Position numbers and translations under genes: made by a program. Below the pieces are notes generated by a model. The model worked only from the letters and a program-made list of their open reading frames with translations, made no database searches and was not told the origin of the DNA. A stretch of DNA of 64,000 bases from Pseudomonadales bacterium (lineage in GTDB: Bacteria; Pseudomonadota; Gammaproteobacteria; Pseudomonadales; Pseudohongiellaceae), in assembly GCA_012103535.1 (NCBI GenBank), contig WLWQ01000001.1:1432280-1496279 (forward strand), read 5' to 3'. Positions 26,100 to 35,467 of the stretch are shown here, one piece after another; the stretch's first letter is position 1, and each line of letters starts with the position of its first letter.

Positions 26100-27601
26100 C
26101 TAATTTGTGTTAAGCACTGACTCACGCAGATTACCTAGAAATTCGAAACTCTCCCCGTTGTCTGTACTCTTGTAAACTAAGTAGCCTTCTGTCGCTACGT
26201 AGACAATATTTGGATCTGACGGCGCATGCATAATATCGTGAATCTGATTGTCTGCCTCTAAAACGATCTCTGCGTTAGTGCCACCGTCAGAAGATTTGCG
26301 CAACTGTGAAGCTTGTGCAAAAAGTATCTCATCTGCATCGACAGGAGAAACTGCAATCGGCCCGTTGGCTTGTTGTTGCATCGATTCCCAACTCTGTCCA
26401 GCGTTAGTCGTTTTTCGAATTAGAAACGAATCTTGTTCGATGGCGTAAATCACTTCGCCATCACTGGATACATCATACCAGGGAATGATGAGATCGCGGA
26501 GTTCTTCGGCAAACAATTCTGTGCTAGCCCCGCTATCAGATATCCGAACGAAACCGACGTTGCGACTGGTGTCTTCGCGATAAAAACCAAAAGCAATAAA
26601 CTGGCCGCCGCTACCGTAGGGAAGTATGTTGGTAAATCCATTCATGACATCGTCCTCATGAATGTCGAGTTTGTTCCAGGCAGAACCGTCGTCGCTGGAT
26701 AGGTAAATTCCTCCCTCGAAAAACTCGCCCTGCAATTCAGAAAAACTTGCCGCTCCTCCTTCTATTCCCAGCAATACCCGATTTGGCGCAGCAGGATCTA
26801 TCGCAATCGCAGTAGCCCTAGAATTTACTAAGCCACAGTTAGCGCGGAACCAATTCTCACCACCGTCTATGGATTTATAAACACCACCAATAGAACTAGG
26901 AAAGTCGTCGGTAACTGGTCCTGGTGAATCCAGAGAGGCGGCATAGATCACATCGTTATTTAATGGATGTACCACCGTATTCCAAAATTCTGGATAATTA
27001 TCGGTGCCCTCTGAAAAACGTATGCCCGCCGAAATTGCTCCCATGTCTGTCCACCATCCAGGCTGCGTAACATTCCGTTGCGCTCGGTTCCCATAAAAAC
27101 CACATCGGCATCAGTTGCAGACACAGCTAGTGATCTAAATACGGAATCGTTGTCGGCTCCCATTGGGCCTGAAGGACCAGCAATAATCTGATTGCCATTG
27201 CCGGGATCATTGGCGGCGCATACCTGGACTTGTTCTGTGGCAACTGTTGCACTGGTTAATTGAAAAATTGGAGGGCTTTCGGAAAAAACAGAAAAGCCAG
27301 CTTCAAAACGAGTACCTAAGACTCTGAGTCCTTCCAGGCTAAAAGATTAAGTTTCTAAACTGTAACTTCCGCTATATGAAGATTGACTGACAACTTCCGT
27401 AGCATCGACCAAATCAAACCTAAGATTTTCTAAGTCACTTAGAGAAAGAGATATGCTGTAAGTGCCCAAGGTCGGCACTTCTAAATAAGGGATAGATAGA
27501 ATATTCGTTGAAGAATCGAAGGTCGCATCGAACTCGTGAGAATTCGCTAACTGCGGTATAGCTGAAAAGCAAAATATTAGAATGCTTGCAATTATTCTCA
27601 C
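26100..27601 (-). pseudogene. Disrupted BNR-repeat exported protein
   Basis: Three pieces of one reading line up. Piece 1 (27347-27601) has a signal peptide and a small beta domain and ends at TAA (27347-27349). The same frame continues with no usable ATG through LEGLRVLGTRFEAGF to SLDGGQTWE, then breaks near 27035; the -1 frame carries on as ISAGIRFSEGTDNY to the stop at 26100. Adding one A at 27032-27036 restores GQTWEQISAG. The restored body has BNR/sialidase-type beta-propeller repeats (SLDGGQTWE, SIDGGENW, SSDDGSAWNK, STDNGESFE). Piece 1 could be a complete small protein, but the lack of a start after its stop argues for one broken gene of about 500 codons. Confidence 0.7.
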
Positions 27602-27732
27602 AATCTCTCCACTTCCGCATATTTTTGAAGAATGAGCCCCGCAACTTCATTTTAGATCAATTTCAATGCGCTGGAATGCTTATAAGGGCACTTTTATCTC
27701 CAAACTGCAGCAACAATTGATCATTTAGTGAT

Positions 27733-27745
27733 AAGTACTGTACTT
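27733..27745. promoter_or_regulatory. 13-bp palindrome before TPR operon
   Basis: AAGTAC, one T, GTACTT: a perfect 6+1+6 palindrome 54 bases before the ATG of the TPR gene. It is small enough to occur by chance, so it is only a candidate operator. Confidence 0.25.
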
Positions 27746-27798
27746 TTGTCATCTTGTAGGCTGCGAGTTCGCCCAATAAGGACTGATATTTTTGTTTC

Positions 27799-29460
27799 AT
27801 GAGCACACTTTTCCAGGAACTTAAGCGGCGCAAAGTATTCCGCGTAGCAACGGCCTATGTTGTGGTTGCCTGGGTGTTGCTGCAAGTTGCGACTACACTC
27901 CTTTCCACATTCGAAGCGCCGTTATGGATTAGTCAGGCTTTTGTAATCCTCCTCATTTTGGGTTTCCCACTAGCACTAATCCTTTCCTGGGCCTACGACA
28001 TCACCCCAGAAGGAATAGTGGCAGATACTATTGACTCACAATCAGCAGCTGCTGAAATTTCAGTTCAACCTAACGGTGTCGCCGTATTACCACTGGAAAA
28101 TATTTGCGCCCAAGAAGGCTACGACTATTTTGTTGATGGTATGCATGCAGTCCTCATTACCAGTTTATCCAAGATAAGCGCACTCAATGTTTTTTCTCGT
28201 ACTTCGACGCGACTTTATAAAGACTCCGCAAAATCAATTAGAGAAATCGGTGCCGAATTAGGTGCGGCAAAGGTCATTGAAGGCTCGGTGTATCGCGATA
28301 GCGACCTCGTTCAGATAACCGTGCAATTAATAGATGTGGCGACAGATACTCTCAATTGGAGCGAACAGTACGACTGTACTCTCAGCAATATTTTGCAAGT
28401 ACAGAGAGATGCGGCAAGCGATATTGCAAAACAAGTTAGCGTAGTGCTTACAGAAGATGAGCAGTCTCGCTTCTCGGCTGTGCCCAGAGTTACTCCTCAA
28501 GCTTACGATGCTTATTTGAAAGGCATGCACTACTGGTATCAGTTAACTCCAGATAGTTTGCATAAAGGAATCTCCGAATTTGAAGGCAGTATTGAAGCCG
28601 ACGCTCAATTTGCACCAGCTTATGCAGGTATAGCCGCATGTTGGGCGGGATTGCAGCAAATGGGCGCCTCCGATGCCGCACAAACTCGGCCCAAAATACT
28701 CGTTGCTGTGGAAAAAGCACTGGCACTAGATCCAAACCTGGCGGAAGCGCAGTTTTCTCTTGCCGTGTACTCCACCTGGTCTGCCTTTGATTGGAATTCT
28801 GCCAGATCGGCATTTGAGCAGACGATTGAACTGGATGCCAGCTTTCCTGACGGCTTTGCCTACTACGCACATTTTCTTTGTTGCATGGGTGAGCATGAAA
28901 AGGCTACAGCGCCAATTGTAAGAGCAGTGAACTTAGATCCATATAATCCTTTGATCAGAAGCCTTTACACTGCCGTCCTCTTGTTCCAGGGAAAATTTGA
29001 ACAGGCTCTAGTGGAATTGGAAAAAGTCGTGAAAACTGCACCGGATCATTGGCTGGCCTATGAAATTTTGCGCCATGTTCACCATCATTTGGGTAGTGAA
29101 CGTGAAGCGCTTGCTGCTACACAAACCATGTACAGACTTCTAGGCAAACTCGAAGTTTCAACAGCCATGGATGAAGGATTTACTAGTAGAGGATACCGGG
29201 AGGCGATGTCGAGAGGAGGAGATACTTTGGCGGCATTGGCCGCACAAGGAGAAACTGTTTCCATCTCTCAGATCGCTCTACTTTATGACTTTGCTGGAAG
29301 AACAGAAGACGCTTCGGAATACATTTTCAAAGCTTATGAAATTTCTGAATCTCCTCTACCGTATTTGCGCCAGCATTATTCTGAAGAGCTTCTTAAGCAA
29401 CCATTGGTTCTGAAAGTTTTAGAACAAATGAAATTTCCAGAGAAAACTTATGCAGGATAA
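27799..29460 (+). CDS. Membrane TolB/FlgO-like plus TPR protein
   Basis: A 553-residue protein. Residues 1-72 are a two-helix membrane module beginning LKRRKVFRVATAYVVVAW and ending LSWAYDITPEGI. Residues 90-215 are a TolB-N/FlgO-like domain (VAVLPLENI, ALNVFSRTST, VIEGSVYRDSDLVQI). The rest is TPR repeats (AYAGIAACWAG; LAEAQFSLAVY; AYYAHFLCCMGEHEKA). Relatives often carry a cyclase or DNA-binding domain in front; this one has no such output domain and so is probably a scaffold or sensor. It shares all three modules with the winged-helix regulator at 53912-56008. It overlaps the cytochrome b gene by 11 bases, so it should be part of that operon. Confidence 0.85.
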   Translation: MSTLFQELKRRKVFRVATAYVVVAWVLLQVATTLLSTFEAPLWISQAFVILLILGFPLALILSWAYDITPEGIVADTIDSQSAAAEISVQPNGVAVLPLENICAQEGYDYFVDGMHAVLITSLSKISALNVFSRTSTRLYKDSAKSIREIGAELGAAKVIEGSVYRDSDLVQITVQLIDVATDTLNWSEQYDCTLSNILQVQRDAASDIAKQVSVVLTEDEQSRFSAVPRVTPQAYDAYLKGMHYWYQLTPDSLHKGISEFEGSIEADAQFAPAYAGIAACWAGLQQMGASDAAQTRPKILVAVEKALALDPNLAEAQFSLAVYSTWSAFDWNSARSAFEQTIELDASFPDGFAYYAHFLCCMGEHEKATAPIVRAVNLDPYNPLIRSLYTAVLLFQGKFEQALVELEKVVKTAPDHWLAYEILRHVHHHLGSEREALAATQTMYRLLGKLEVSTAMDEGFTSRGYREAMSRGGDTLAALAAQGETVSISQIALLYDFAGRTEDASEYIFKAYEISESPLPYLRQHYSEELLKQPLVLKVLEQMKFPEKTYAG

Positions 29461-30268
29461 ACGCCAAGGTACGTCCGAGCGGAAGAATTACCTTCGCTTT
29501 CCATTGCCGACTCGTCTGCTCCATTGGATTGCGGCGGGAGCAATCCTCACGCTGCTTTGGAGTGGGTTTTGGATTTTCAATTTACATCCGAGATTGTATT
29601 GGGGTGACAGCGGCTATTTCGGCGCGCCAGCGATAGCTGAGCTCGCCGCTGATACTTCTTCCGAAGAAACTCAGATGTCCTTAATTATTGGCGATTGGTC
29701 AATCGATGTAACTGGCATTATGGGCAGGGTAAATCGTCAACCCTATGTTCGAATCTTTAACTTTCCTCAAGATTTTGAGTTCGGCGGCACCAGAGCACTG
29801 CATTTTACGGCAGCGTGGATACTAGTTGTATGTTGGATTTATTACTTAAGACACTTACTAAACAGTGGCAGACTAAAAAACAACTGGCTACCGCGACGAG
29901 GTGAGCTTTCGCTGCGAAACTTGGCCACGGATTTTTTAAATCATTTGAAATTGCGGCGCATTCGAGGGGAGGCTGCCAGGGAATATAATGTATTGCAAAA
30001 AATCAGCTATCTGGCAGTAATGTTCGTTCTCTTACCGCTGATATTGCTTACAGGTTTAACTATGTCGAATAGTGTGACCACTGCCTGGCCAATTCTTTTC
30101 GATATTTTCGGCGGTCGCCAATCCGCGAGGACTCTGCATTTTGTCTGTGCGTTCTTGATTTTGCTATTTTTGTTGGTGCATGTAATCCAACTCTTTATAG
30201 CAGGATTTATAAATCACGGCAGAGCCATGATCACTGGCCGTTTTGAAATTGTTCCGGAGAAAGAGTAA
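29450..30268 (+). CDS. Cytochrome b561-type membrane subunit
   Basis: A 272-residue membrane protein of the cytochrome b/b6 (Ni/Fe-hydrogenase or formate dehydrogenase gamma) type. Candidate haem ligands are the His residues in LLHWIAAG, ALHFTAAW, TLHFVCAF and LVHVIQLF, each at the start or within a membrane helix. It has an unusually large loop between helices 1 and 2 (residues about 50-115) that includes a periplasmic-looking stretch. Its ATG lies inside the end of the TPR gene and its TAA overlaps the ATG of the molybdoenzyme gene, so it is almost certainly the electron-transfer partner of that enzyme, passing electrons to or from quinone. Confidence 0.85.
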   Translation: MQDKRQGTSERKNYLRFPLPTRLLHWIAAGAILTLLWSGFWIFNLHPRLYWGDSGYFGAPAIAELAADTSSEETQMSLIIGDWSIDVTGIMGRVNRQPYVRIFNFPQDFEFGGTRALHFTAAWILVVCWIYYLRHLLNSGRLKNNWLPRRGELSLRNLATDFLNHLKLRRIRGEAAREYNVLQKISYLAVMFVLLPLILLTGLTMSNSVTTAWPILFDIFGGRQSARTLHFVCAFLILLFLLVHVIQLFIAGFINHGRAMITGRFEIVPEKE

Positions 30269-31032
30269 TGGCTAATAAACTAAATCGGCGACAACTATTG
30301 CACGGCATGTTGCTCAGTGGAGCCGCGGGTGGCGTTGCCATGGCAGCAGCAAAATATCCCAGTCCAATACGCAACATTTATGACCTGGCAGATGCTATTA
30401 ACTACGGACTACATGATTTACTTTTGTCCGGACAACCGCTGGTGCGGGAATATGACCGAGCCAACGTCGCGCAAATATTTCCAACCAGCGGAGTGACCTC
30501 ACCAAGAGATGAACGCTATCAACGAATGCTAGCTAACAATTTTGAGGATTGGACTCTGAAGATTGAAGGCTTGGTAGACAATCCCATGGAGCTATCTCTT
30601 TCTGAACTTAGGGCGATGAATTCCCAAACCCAGGTTACGCTACACACATGTGATGAGGGCTGGAGCGCTATTGGCGAATGGACTGGTGTGCCGCTTTGGC
30701 AGCTTTTACAACTTGTTGGCGTTCAGCCTGGGGCAAAGTACGTGATCTTTCACTGTATGGACACTCAAGGCGATGGGAATCTCTATTACGAGAGCATTGA
30801 TCTCTTTGCCGCCAGTCATCCTCAGACCATTCTTGCCTACGGATTAAACGGAAATCCTGTACCAGAGCCTAATGGCGCACCCTTGCGCCTTCGAATCGAA
30901 ACGCAGATTGGTTATAAGCATGCAAAGTTTGTGGAACGAGTTGAAGTCACCGATACTCTAGCCCACGTTGGTGCTGGTCGCGGCGGCTGGTGGGAAGATA
31001 TCGATAATGCCGTATGGTATGCCGGCCTTTAA
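30268..31032 (+). CDS. Sulfite-oxidase-family molybdopterin enzyme, Tat-exported
   Basis: A 254-residue protein. The N terminus has NRRQLLHGM and a hydrophobic stretch to residue 29, a Tat leader. The molybdopterin-binding domain starts near 90 (DWTLKIEGLVDNPMELSL). Cys128 in LHTCDEGWS is where the family has its molybdenum-ligating Cys, followed by GEWTGVPLWQLL and HCMDTQGDG. The C-terminal dimerisation domain of eukaryotic sulfite oxidase is missing, as in YedY/MsrP-type proteins. MsrP repairs methionine sulfoxide with electrons from the b-type MsrQ. Here a different cytochrome b is encoded in overlap (TAATG), so an MsrPQ-like role is only one option. Confidence 0.87.
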   Translation: MANKLNRRQLLHGMLLSGAAGGVAMAAAKYPSPIRNIYDLADAINYGLHDLLLSGQPLVREYDRANVAQIFPTSGVTSPRDERYQRMLANNFEDWTLKIEGLVDNPMELSLSELRAMNSQTQVTLHTCDEGWSAIGEWTGVPLWQLLQLVGVQPGAKYVIFHCMDTQGDGNLYYESIDLFAASHPQTILAYGLNGNPVPEPNGAPLRLRIETQIGYKHAKFVERVEVTDTLAHVGAGRGGWWEDIDNAVWYAGL

Positions 31033-31172
31033 CAAACATAGTGTTAAGCCTGAAGAGATCTCAAGCAAGCGATGAAGTACGTTTCTTGTGCCAGCAAACT
31101 CATATGGTCTGTAACAATCACTCTTTAAACTCGTTATATAGCTAAAGACCACAAAAATTTAACGGTGCTTCT

Positions 31173-32195
31173 ATGAAATATCGCACTCTTTGCTGGATGA
31201 TCTTCGGCGTTTTCTGCGTTCCACTCTCAGCTACAGCTCATCACAGCATGTCCATCTATGACACGGATCAGCAGGTCACAATCGATGGCACGCTGACCAG
31301 AGTTCAGTGGACCAATCCCCATGTTTATTTTTACGTAGAAGAAACATTAGACAATGGCGATTCTTTCACCTGGGAAATCGAAGGACTCGGGCCAGCTTCT
31401 TATCGAAGAATCGGTTGGGCCAGGGATACGGTTCAGGTTGGGGAACCAATGACTATCGTTGGCAATCCGACACGAAACATAGATAGGCGCGGGATCTATC
31501 CAATTTCCATTCACCGCAATCAGGATCAGCTTTTCAATTCTATGGAGTTTATGAACGTAGCACTGGCTGCGACCGATGCCTCTGGTTCGAATACCTCCGG
31601 TCTTAGTGGTAAATGGATGACGCAATTGAAATTTGAATTAATCGTGCAATTTACTGAAGGAGTGGATCTAACAAATCTTACTGAAGACGGTGCGAGAGCA
31701 TTTGCTGAGTTCGAAGAACTTACGATGAATCCCGCAGCCAATTGTGAATTGATTGCAGCACCACTGTTAATGATTATGCCAGACATGAAACAATTTGCCG
31801 TTGGCGACAATACGGTACGCATTCAAGGTGATTATGATGGCGCGGAACGGGTCATTCATTTAGATCGGAATTCCCACGCTGGCGCACCCGTATCATGGCA
31901 GGGACATTCCATTGGCCGCTGGGATGGAAATACACTGGAGATCGATACTGCCAACTTTGCCGAAAATACAATGGGTAATGGATGGGGTATACCATCCAGT
32001 TCTGAAAAACGTATGAAAGAAACCATAACGCTTAACGAAGACGGAAGTAGTTTTAACTATAGCTTCGAAGTGACAGATCCAGTTTACATGTCAGCACCAT
32101 TTGCTGGTGCAACCGATTACAAATCTAGTCCGAATCTGGAATTTAGTGTGGACGAATGTAATCTCGAAAGTGCGAGAACTTACATCGGAAACTGA
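31173..32195 (+). CDS. Exported DUF6152 protein with a second domain
   Basis: A 340-residue exported protein. The leader (1-22) ends ATAHH. Residues 23-115 fit DUF6152: HHSMSIYDTDQQVTIDGTL, then WTNPHVYFYVE and WEIEGLGPASYRRIGW, with the His-rich mature N terminus a possible metal site. Residues about 140-340 form a second domain with IGRWDGNTLEIDTANF, which recurs in the protein at 12185-13219. No enzyme function is known for either part. A 140-base gap follows the molybdoenzyme gene, so joint transcription is possible. Confidence 0.78.
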   Translation: MKYRTLCWMIFGVFCVPLSATAHHSMSIYDTDQQVTIDGTLTRVQWTNPHVYFYVEETLDNGDSFTWEIEGLGPASYRRIGWARDTVQVGEPMTIVGNPTRNIDRRGIYPISIHRNQDQLFNSMEFMNVALAATDASGSNTSGLSGKWMTQLKFELIVQFTEGVDLTNLTEDGARAFAEFEELTMNPAANCELIAAPLLMIMPDMKQFAVGDNTVRIQGDYDGAERVIHLDRNSHAGAPVSWQGHSIGRWDGNTLEIDTANFAENTMGNGWGIPSSSEKRMKETITLNEDGSSFNYSFEVTDPVYMSAPFAGATDYKSSPNLEFSVDECNLESARTYIGN

Positions 32196-32200
32196 TCAAG

Positions 32201-32485
32201 CTAAAAATTATTAATCGGAACCGAACTAAGCGTATCTATCGCAGTTTGTCTGCGATTGAGCATTTCATTTTCGTGTTGCGCGACCGTGCCACAAATTGTG
32301 TGAAGTAACTTGGTTCCTGTTATTTCTACTTGCCTGCAATAGACGAATTCACTTGGGGAACTAATTGTCAGATTATAGGCATCTGCTTCGTCCTGAGATC
32401 TGATCACCGAGGATCCTTCTGTTGAAGAATCACTGACGCAGGAAACAAGCGAGAGGACTAGCAAGATAATTGCAATTGCACGCAT
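32201..32485 (-). CDS. Small lipoprotein
   Basis: About 94 residues from an ATG at 32485 preceded by AGGA. An upstream ATG at 32509 would add eight residues and lacks a ribosome site. The leader ends in the lipobox LVSC, with Cys16 as the lipidated residue. Two more Cys residues (YCRQV and TICGT) could form a disulfide. No domain is recognised. It is convergent with the DUF6152 gene, with 5 bases between the stops, and follows the sulfatase-fold gene divergently. Confidence 0.65.
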   Translation of the reverse strand: MRAIAIILLVLSLVSCVSDSSTEGSSVIRSQDEADAYNLTISSPSEFVYCRQVEITGTKLLHTICGTVAQHENEMLNRRQTAIDTLSSVPINNF

Positions 32486-32563
32486 AGACTTCCTGGCAAA
32501 GCAGTTCAATGAATAGACTTAAAACGATACGGCTATTACCGCGGTTTGTCTAGAATTTAAGCG

Positions 32564-35443
32564 TTATTGAGTGGTGAGCCGATTTGCCAGAGGCGATGTA
32601 GTTCCCACCGGAAACGCCTGATTTCCAGTAATCGCCAACAATCGCACGCTTGGATGTACCTGCTCTTCCAACACCGCTACAGGTATTCTAAAAGCGAAGC
32701 CTGCGTTTTCTAATCCGTCCTCTGCAAATACTTCCACCAGGTCAGGACGGCTAACATTGCTTTCCCCTAGCAAGTAGAGTTCACCGCCGTTGTCCAACAG
32801 ATAAAAGTCGGGCTGACGACTGCCGCCAAAATCGGAAGACCAACCTTCCAGATCGACTATATTGTTTCGAATTCTGGCCAAATCGATTGAACCTATTGGG
32901 GATGTTTCAATCCGGATCTCACCGCCATCGCGACTAACTATTGTTCCATCATTAAATTGAAACTCATCAGATTTACTGCCAATAAAGTTAAGCGATTTCA
33001 AAACTTCGAAACTGTCACTAGAAACGCCTATTAATCTCAGCGCAATAGAAGAAGATTCATTCTGCTCGGAACCGGGGATTGTATACTGCCAACCGCTGAG
33101 CAATGTATTAGCATTGCCGGTTAAGCTCACAATGTCTGGTCGCTCAATTTTTGCTGCGCCGAGAAAGCTGAGCTCTCCTGCAACATCTAATAGCAGGTAT
33201 TCCAATGGCTGACTGAGATCCGCAGTGATCGCCCACATGTTAAGACTGACCAATCCGTTCGGCTGGCGAAATAAGTCTACTTCCCCCCTCACCAGATTGT
33301 TGCTTAACTGCAAGCTCCTACCGTTTTGCTCGAGAATCTGGGTCGAACTTCTATCTTGGAGCGTTGAATATCGAAAAACTCGATCCGCGACGCTTAGAAT
33401 TTGTTCGACACGTGGAGCAGCTCCATTTGGATTTTGGACGCGGTAAATTTCTAAGGCATTGAATCCTTGCGCAAATGATTCCTCCGGCAAAAAGACGGAG
33501 AATCTTAATTTTTCTTCTATGGTAAAACTTTCTGCAGCGGCTACAACCTCACCATTCAGCGCAAACAACAAGCGGGAATTTTGTTCCTGTAAGTTTTCTC
33601 CGACGAATTCGCCTGTTAACCAGCTGGGTATGAATAAGGATTCAGTGTTTAGGTTTTGCAAATAGTCTTGTTGGTCTAGCTGAAAGCTAATACCGCTCGC
33701 AATCGATGCATTTAGATCTGTTGTACCAACACCTCTAAATGCATTCTCTTGGCCTATCTGATAGATGGATTCAACATCACCGGTTCCAAACAACGTGATT
33801 TTTTCTACTAGACTGGCAGCGTCACTGGTTAATTCGCCTTCCATTAGCTGCGGAATACTCGAGCGCTGCCCGTCACCGAATAGATCGATGCCTTGAGTAT
33901 TTGAGTAGAGCGGAATATTTAGTGCACCTGCAATGGTTGGAAAGACATCCACGGTTGAAACTGCTTGCTGATGCTCTTCGCCACTCAATTGATGCGGCAA
34001 CTTTATAAACAAGGGCACGAGTTCCACCTGGTATTTGTTAATCTCCCCTGTGTTATCTCTTCTGCTATTGTTAGTTTGAAATGTAGCTCCATGATCTGAA
34101 GTAACTACCAGCAATGCATCATCATATATTTGCTGTTCTTCGAGCCTGTCCAATAATTCACCTAGTAGGCTGTCGACATAGACAGTTTGCAGCAGGTGAC
34201 GCTGATAAGCTTGATTCACAAGAAAGGTATTCGATCCCCAGTGATCGCTAATTGCATCGAGTCCGAGCACACGTGAACCGAGCGCGGAATATTGTTTGCC
34301 AGATGGCAGCAATTCCCAGGGCATATGTGGCAGCAAGGCATGATGGAAATAGAGTGCAGGCTCGTTAGTCGCCTCAATTGCCTGAACAAAGTCATGAAAC
34401 TCTGCAACCCTGGAATTGGCACGATCGGTTACCGCAAATTCGTTAAACGATAGTGGCAATAGGTCCGCTGTGGTATTACCGAAATTACTCCATGATTGGC
34501 TGATAACAGGAAGGCGCTGACTGAATGCCGGCGGGCTTACCAGGTGCAAATAGACGATCGATAGGTCCGACAATAATCCTCGCACTTCGGTTTCATTCGC
34601 CGAGGAAGTTTGCTCGTTACATTTGGAAGATGCACAGAGACGGGTGACTATTTCCCAAGCGTGAAGTTCATGGCTTGCACTTAGTAAGGAAAACAAATTC
34701 TGTGGGTGATCAGCCGCCACAGGCAAGGCATTGGTGCGTAATGTGCCACTTAATAACGCCGGAGTGGCGAGCGTGGTTACCGAACTTACAGTATGAGTAT
34801 TGCGGAACCAATGGCTGTCATTTTTTAAGCGGGCGAAATTCGGATATCTCTCGGCATCGATATCAAGATTTTCATCAAGCAGGGAAATAAGTGGAAGCTC
34901 ATCAAAAACAACCATCACCACGGGAGTATCAACATTCGAAGACTGAATTTCTGTTGGTTCTGCTGCAATGAATACCGTACGTAGCACATTGCCATTAATA
35001 ATAAACAGCAGAGGCACGAGCACTATGGCAAGTGAGATATAACTGCAAAACATTCTCACTGCTTCCCGCTGCCAATAGAAATATAAAAATACCCCTGCAA
35101 GAATCCCTGCAACTAACAGCAATACAATGTCAGGAGCAGTCAGAAATCGTTTCACCAGCGTCAAAGCGAGAATGGCTGCCAAAAATCCAAGCGTTAAGGA
35201 AAAAACAGTCTTTGCGAATTTTTTGTTGATAAAATTGCTAACAATAAAAGGAATACTTAGTGCAAATGGAATAATCAAACTTAGCGAAAGCAGAACGAAG
35301 AGAATCTCGCTGGCATCGGTTTGTTGTGCAATTAGAAACTCAGGATTTCTACCAATGATATCCAGGATTGGTTGAGCAATAGCAATGCTGCAAAACGCAA
35401 ACATATGCAAAATGGGATGAAAGTATTTTGGCGTCGCAGTCAT
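32564..35443 (-). CDS. Membrane sulfatase-fold protein, LTA-synthase-like
   Basis: A 959-residue protein. Residues 10-155 hold about five membrane helices; a large alkaline-phosphatase/sulfatase-fold domain follows. VVFDELPLISLLD provides the first metal ligands (Asp181, Glu182), SSVTTLATPALLSG has the Thr nucleophile region (Thr223/224), and LLVVTSDHGATF the second metal pair. A formylglycine CxPxR motif is absent, so it is not an arylsulfatase; it resembles phosphoglycerol or phosphoethanolamine transferases. Residues 600-959 are a beta-rich extension with repeated phrases (YLLLDVAGELSFLGAAKI and FYLLDNGGELYLLGESNV), suggesting two copies of one module. It precedes a lipoprotein gene and follows a kinase-like/methyltransferase gene. 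Confidence 0.82.
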   Translation of the reverse strand: MTATPKYFHPILHMFAFCSIAIAQPILDIIGRNPEFLIAQQTDASEILFVLLSLSLIIPFALSIPFIVSNFINKKFAKTVFSLTLGFLAAILALTLVKRFLTAPDIVLLLVAGILAGVFLYFYWQREAVRMFCSYISLAIVLVPLLFIINGNVLRTVFIAAEPTEIQSSNVDTPVVMVVFDELPLISLLDENLDIDAERYPNFARLKNDSHWFRNTHTVSSVTTLATPALLSGTLRTNALPVAADHPQNLFSLLSASHELHAWEIVTRLCASSKCNEQTSSANETEVRGLLSDLSIVYLHLVSPPAFSQRLPVISQSWSNFGNTTADLLPLSFNEFAVTDRANSRVAEFHDFVQAIEATNEPALYFHHALLPHMPWELLPSGKQYSALGSRVLGLDAISDHWGSNTFLVNQAYQRHLLQTVYVDSLLGELLDRLEEQQIYDDALLVVTSDHGATFQTNNSRRDNTGEINKYQVELVPLFIKLPHQLSGEEHQQAVSTVDVFPTIAGALNIPLYSNTQGIDLFGDGQRSSIPQLMEGELTSDAASLVEKITLFGTGDVESIYQIGQENAFRGVGTTDLNASIASGISFQLDQQDYLQNLNTESLFIPSWLTGEFVGENLQEQNSRLLFALNGEVVAAAESFTIEEKLRFSVFLPEESFAQGFNALEIYRVQNPNGAAPRVEQILSVADRVFRYSTLQDRSSTQILEQNGRSLQLSNNLVRGEVDLFRQPNGLVSLNMWAITADLSQPLEYLLLDVAGELSFLGAAKIERPDIVSLTGNANTLLSGWQYTIPGSEQNESSSIALRLIGVSSDSFEVLKSLNFIGSKSDEFQFNDGTIVSRDGGEIRIETSPIGSIDLARIRNNIVDLEGWSSDFGGSRQPDFYLLDNGGELYLLGESNVSRPDLVEVFAEDGLENAGFAFRIPVAVLEEQVHPSVRLLAITGNQAFPVGTTSPLANRLTTQ

Positions 35444-35467
35444 AGCGAGCGCTTTTCTCCTGAAGAG

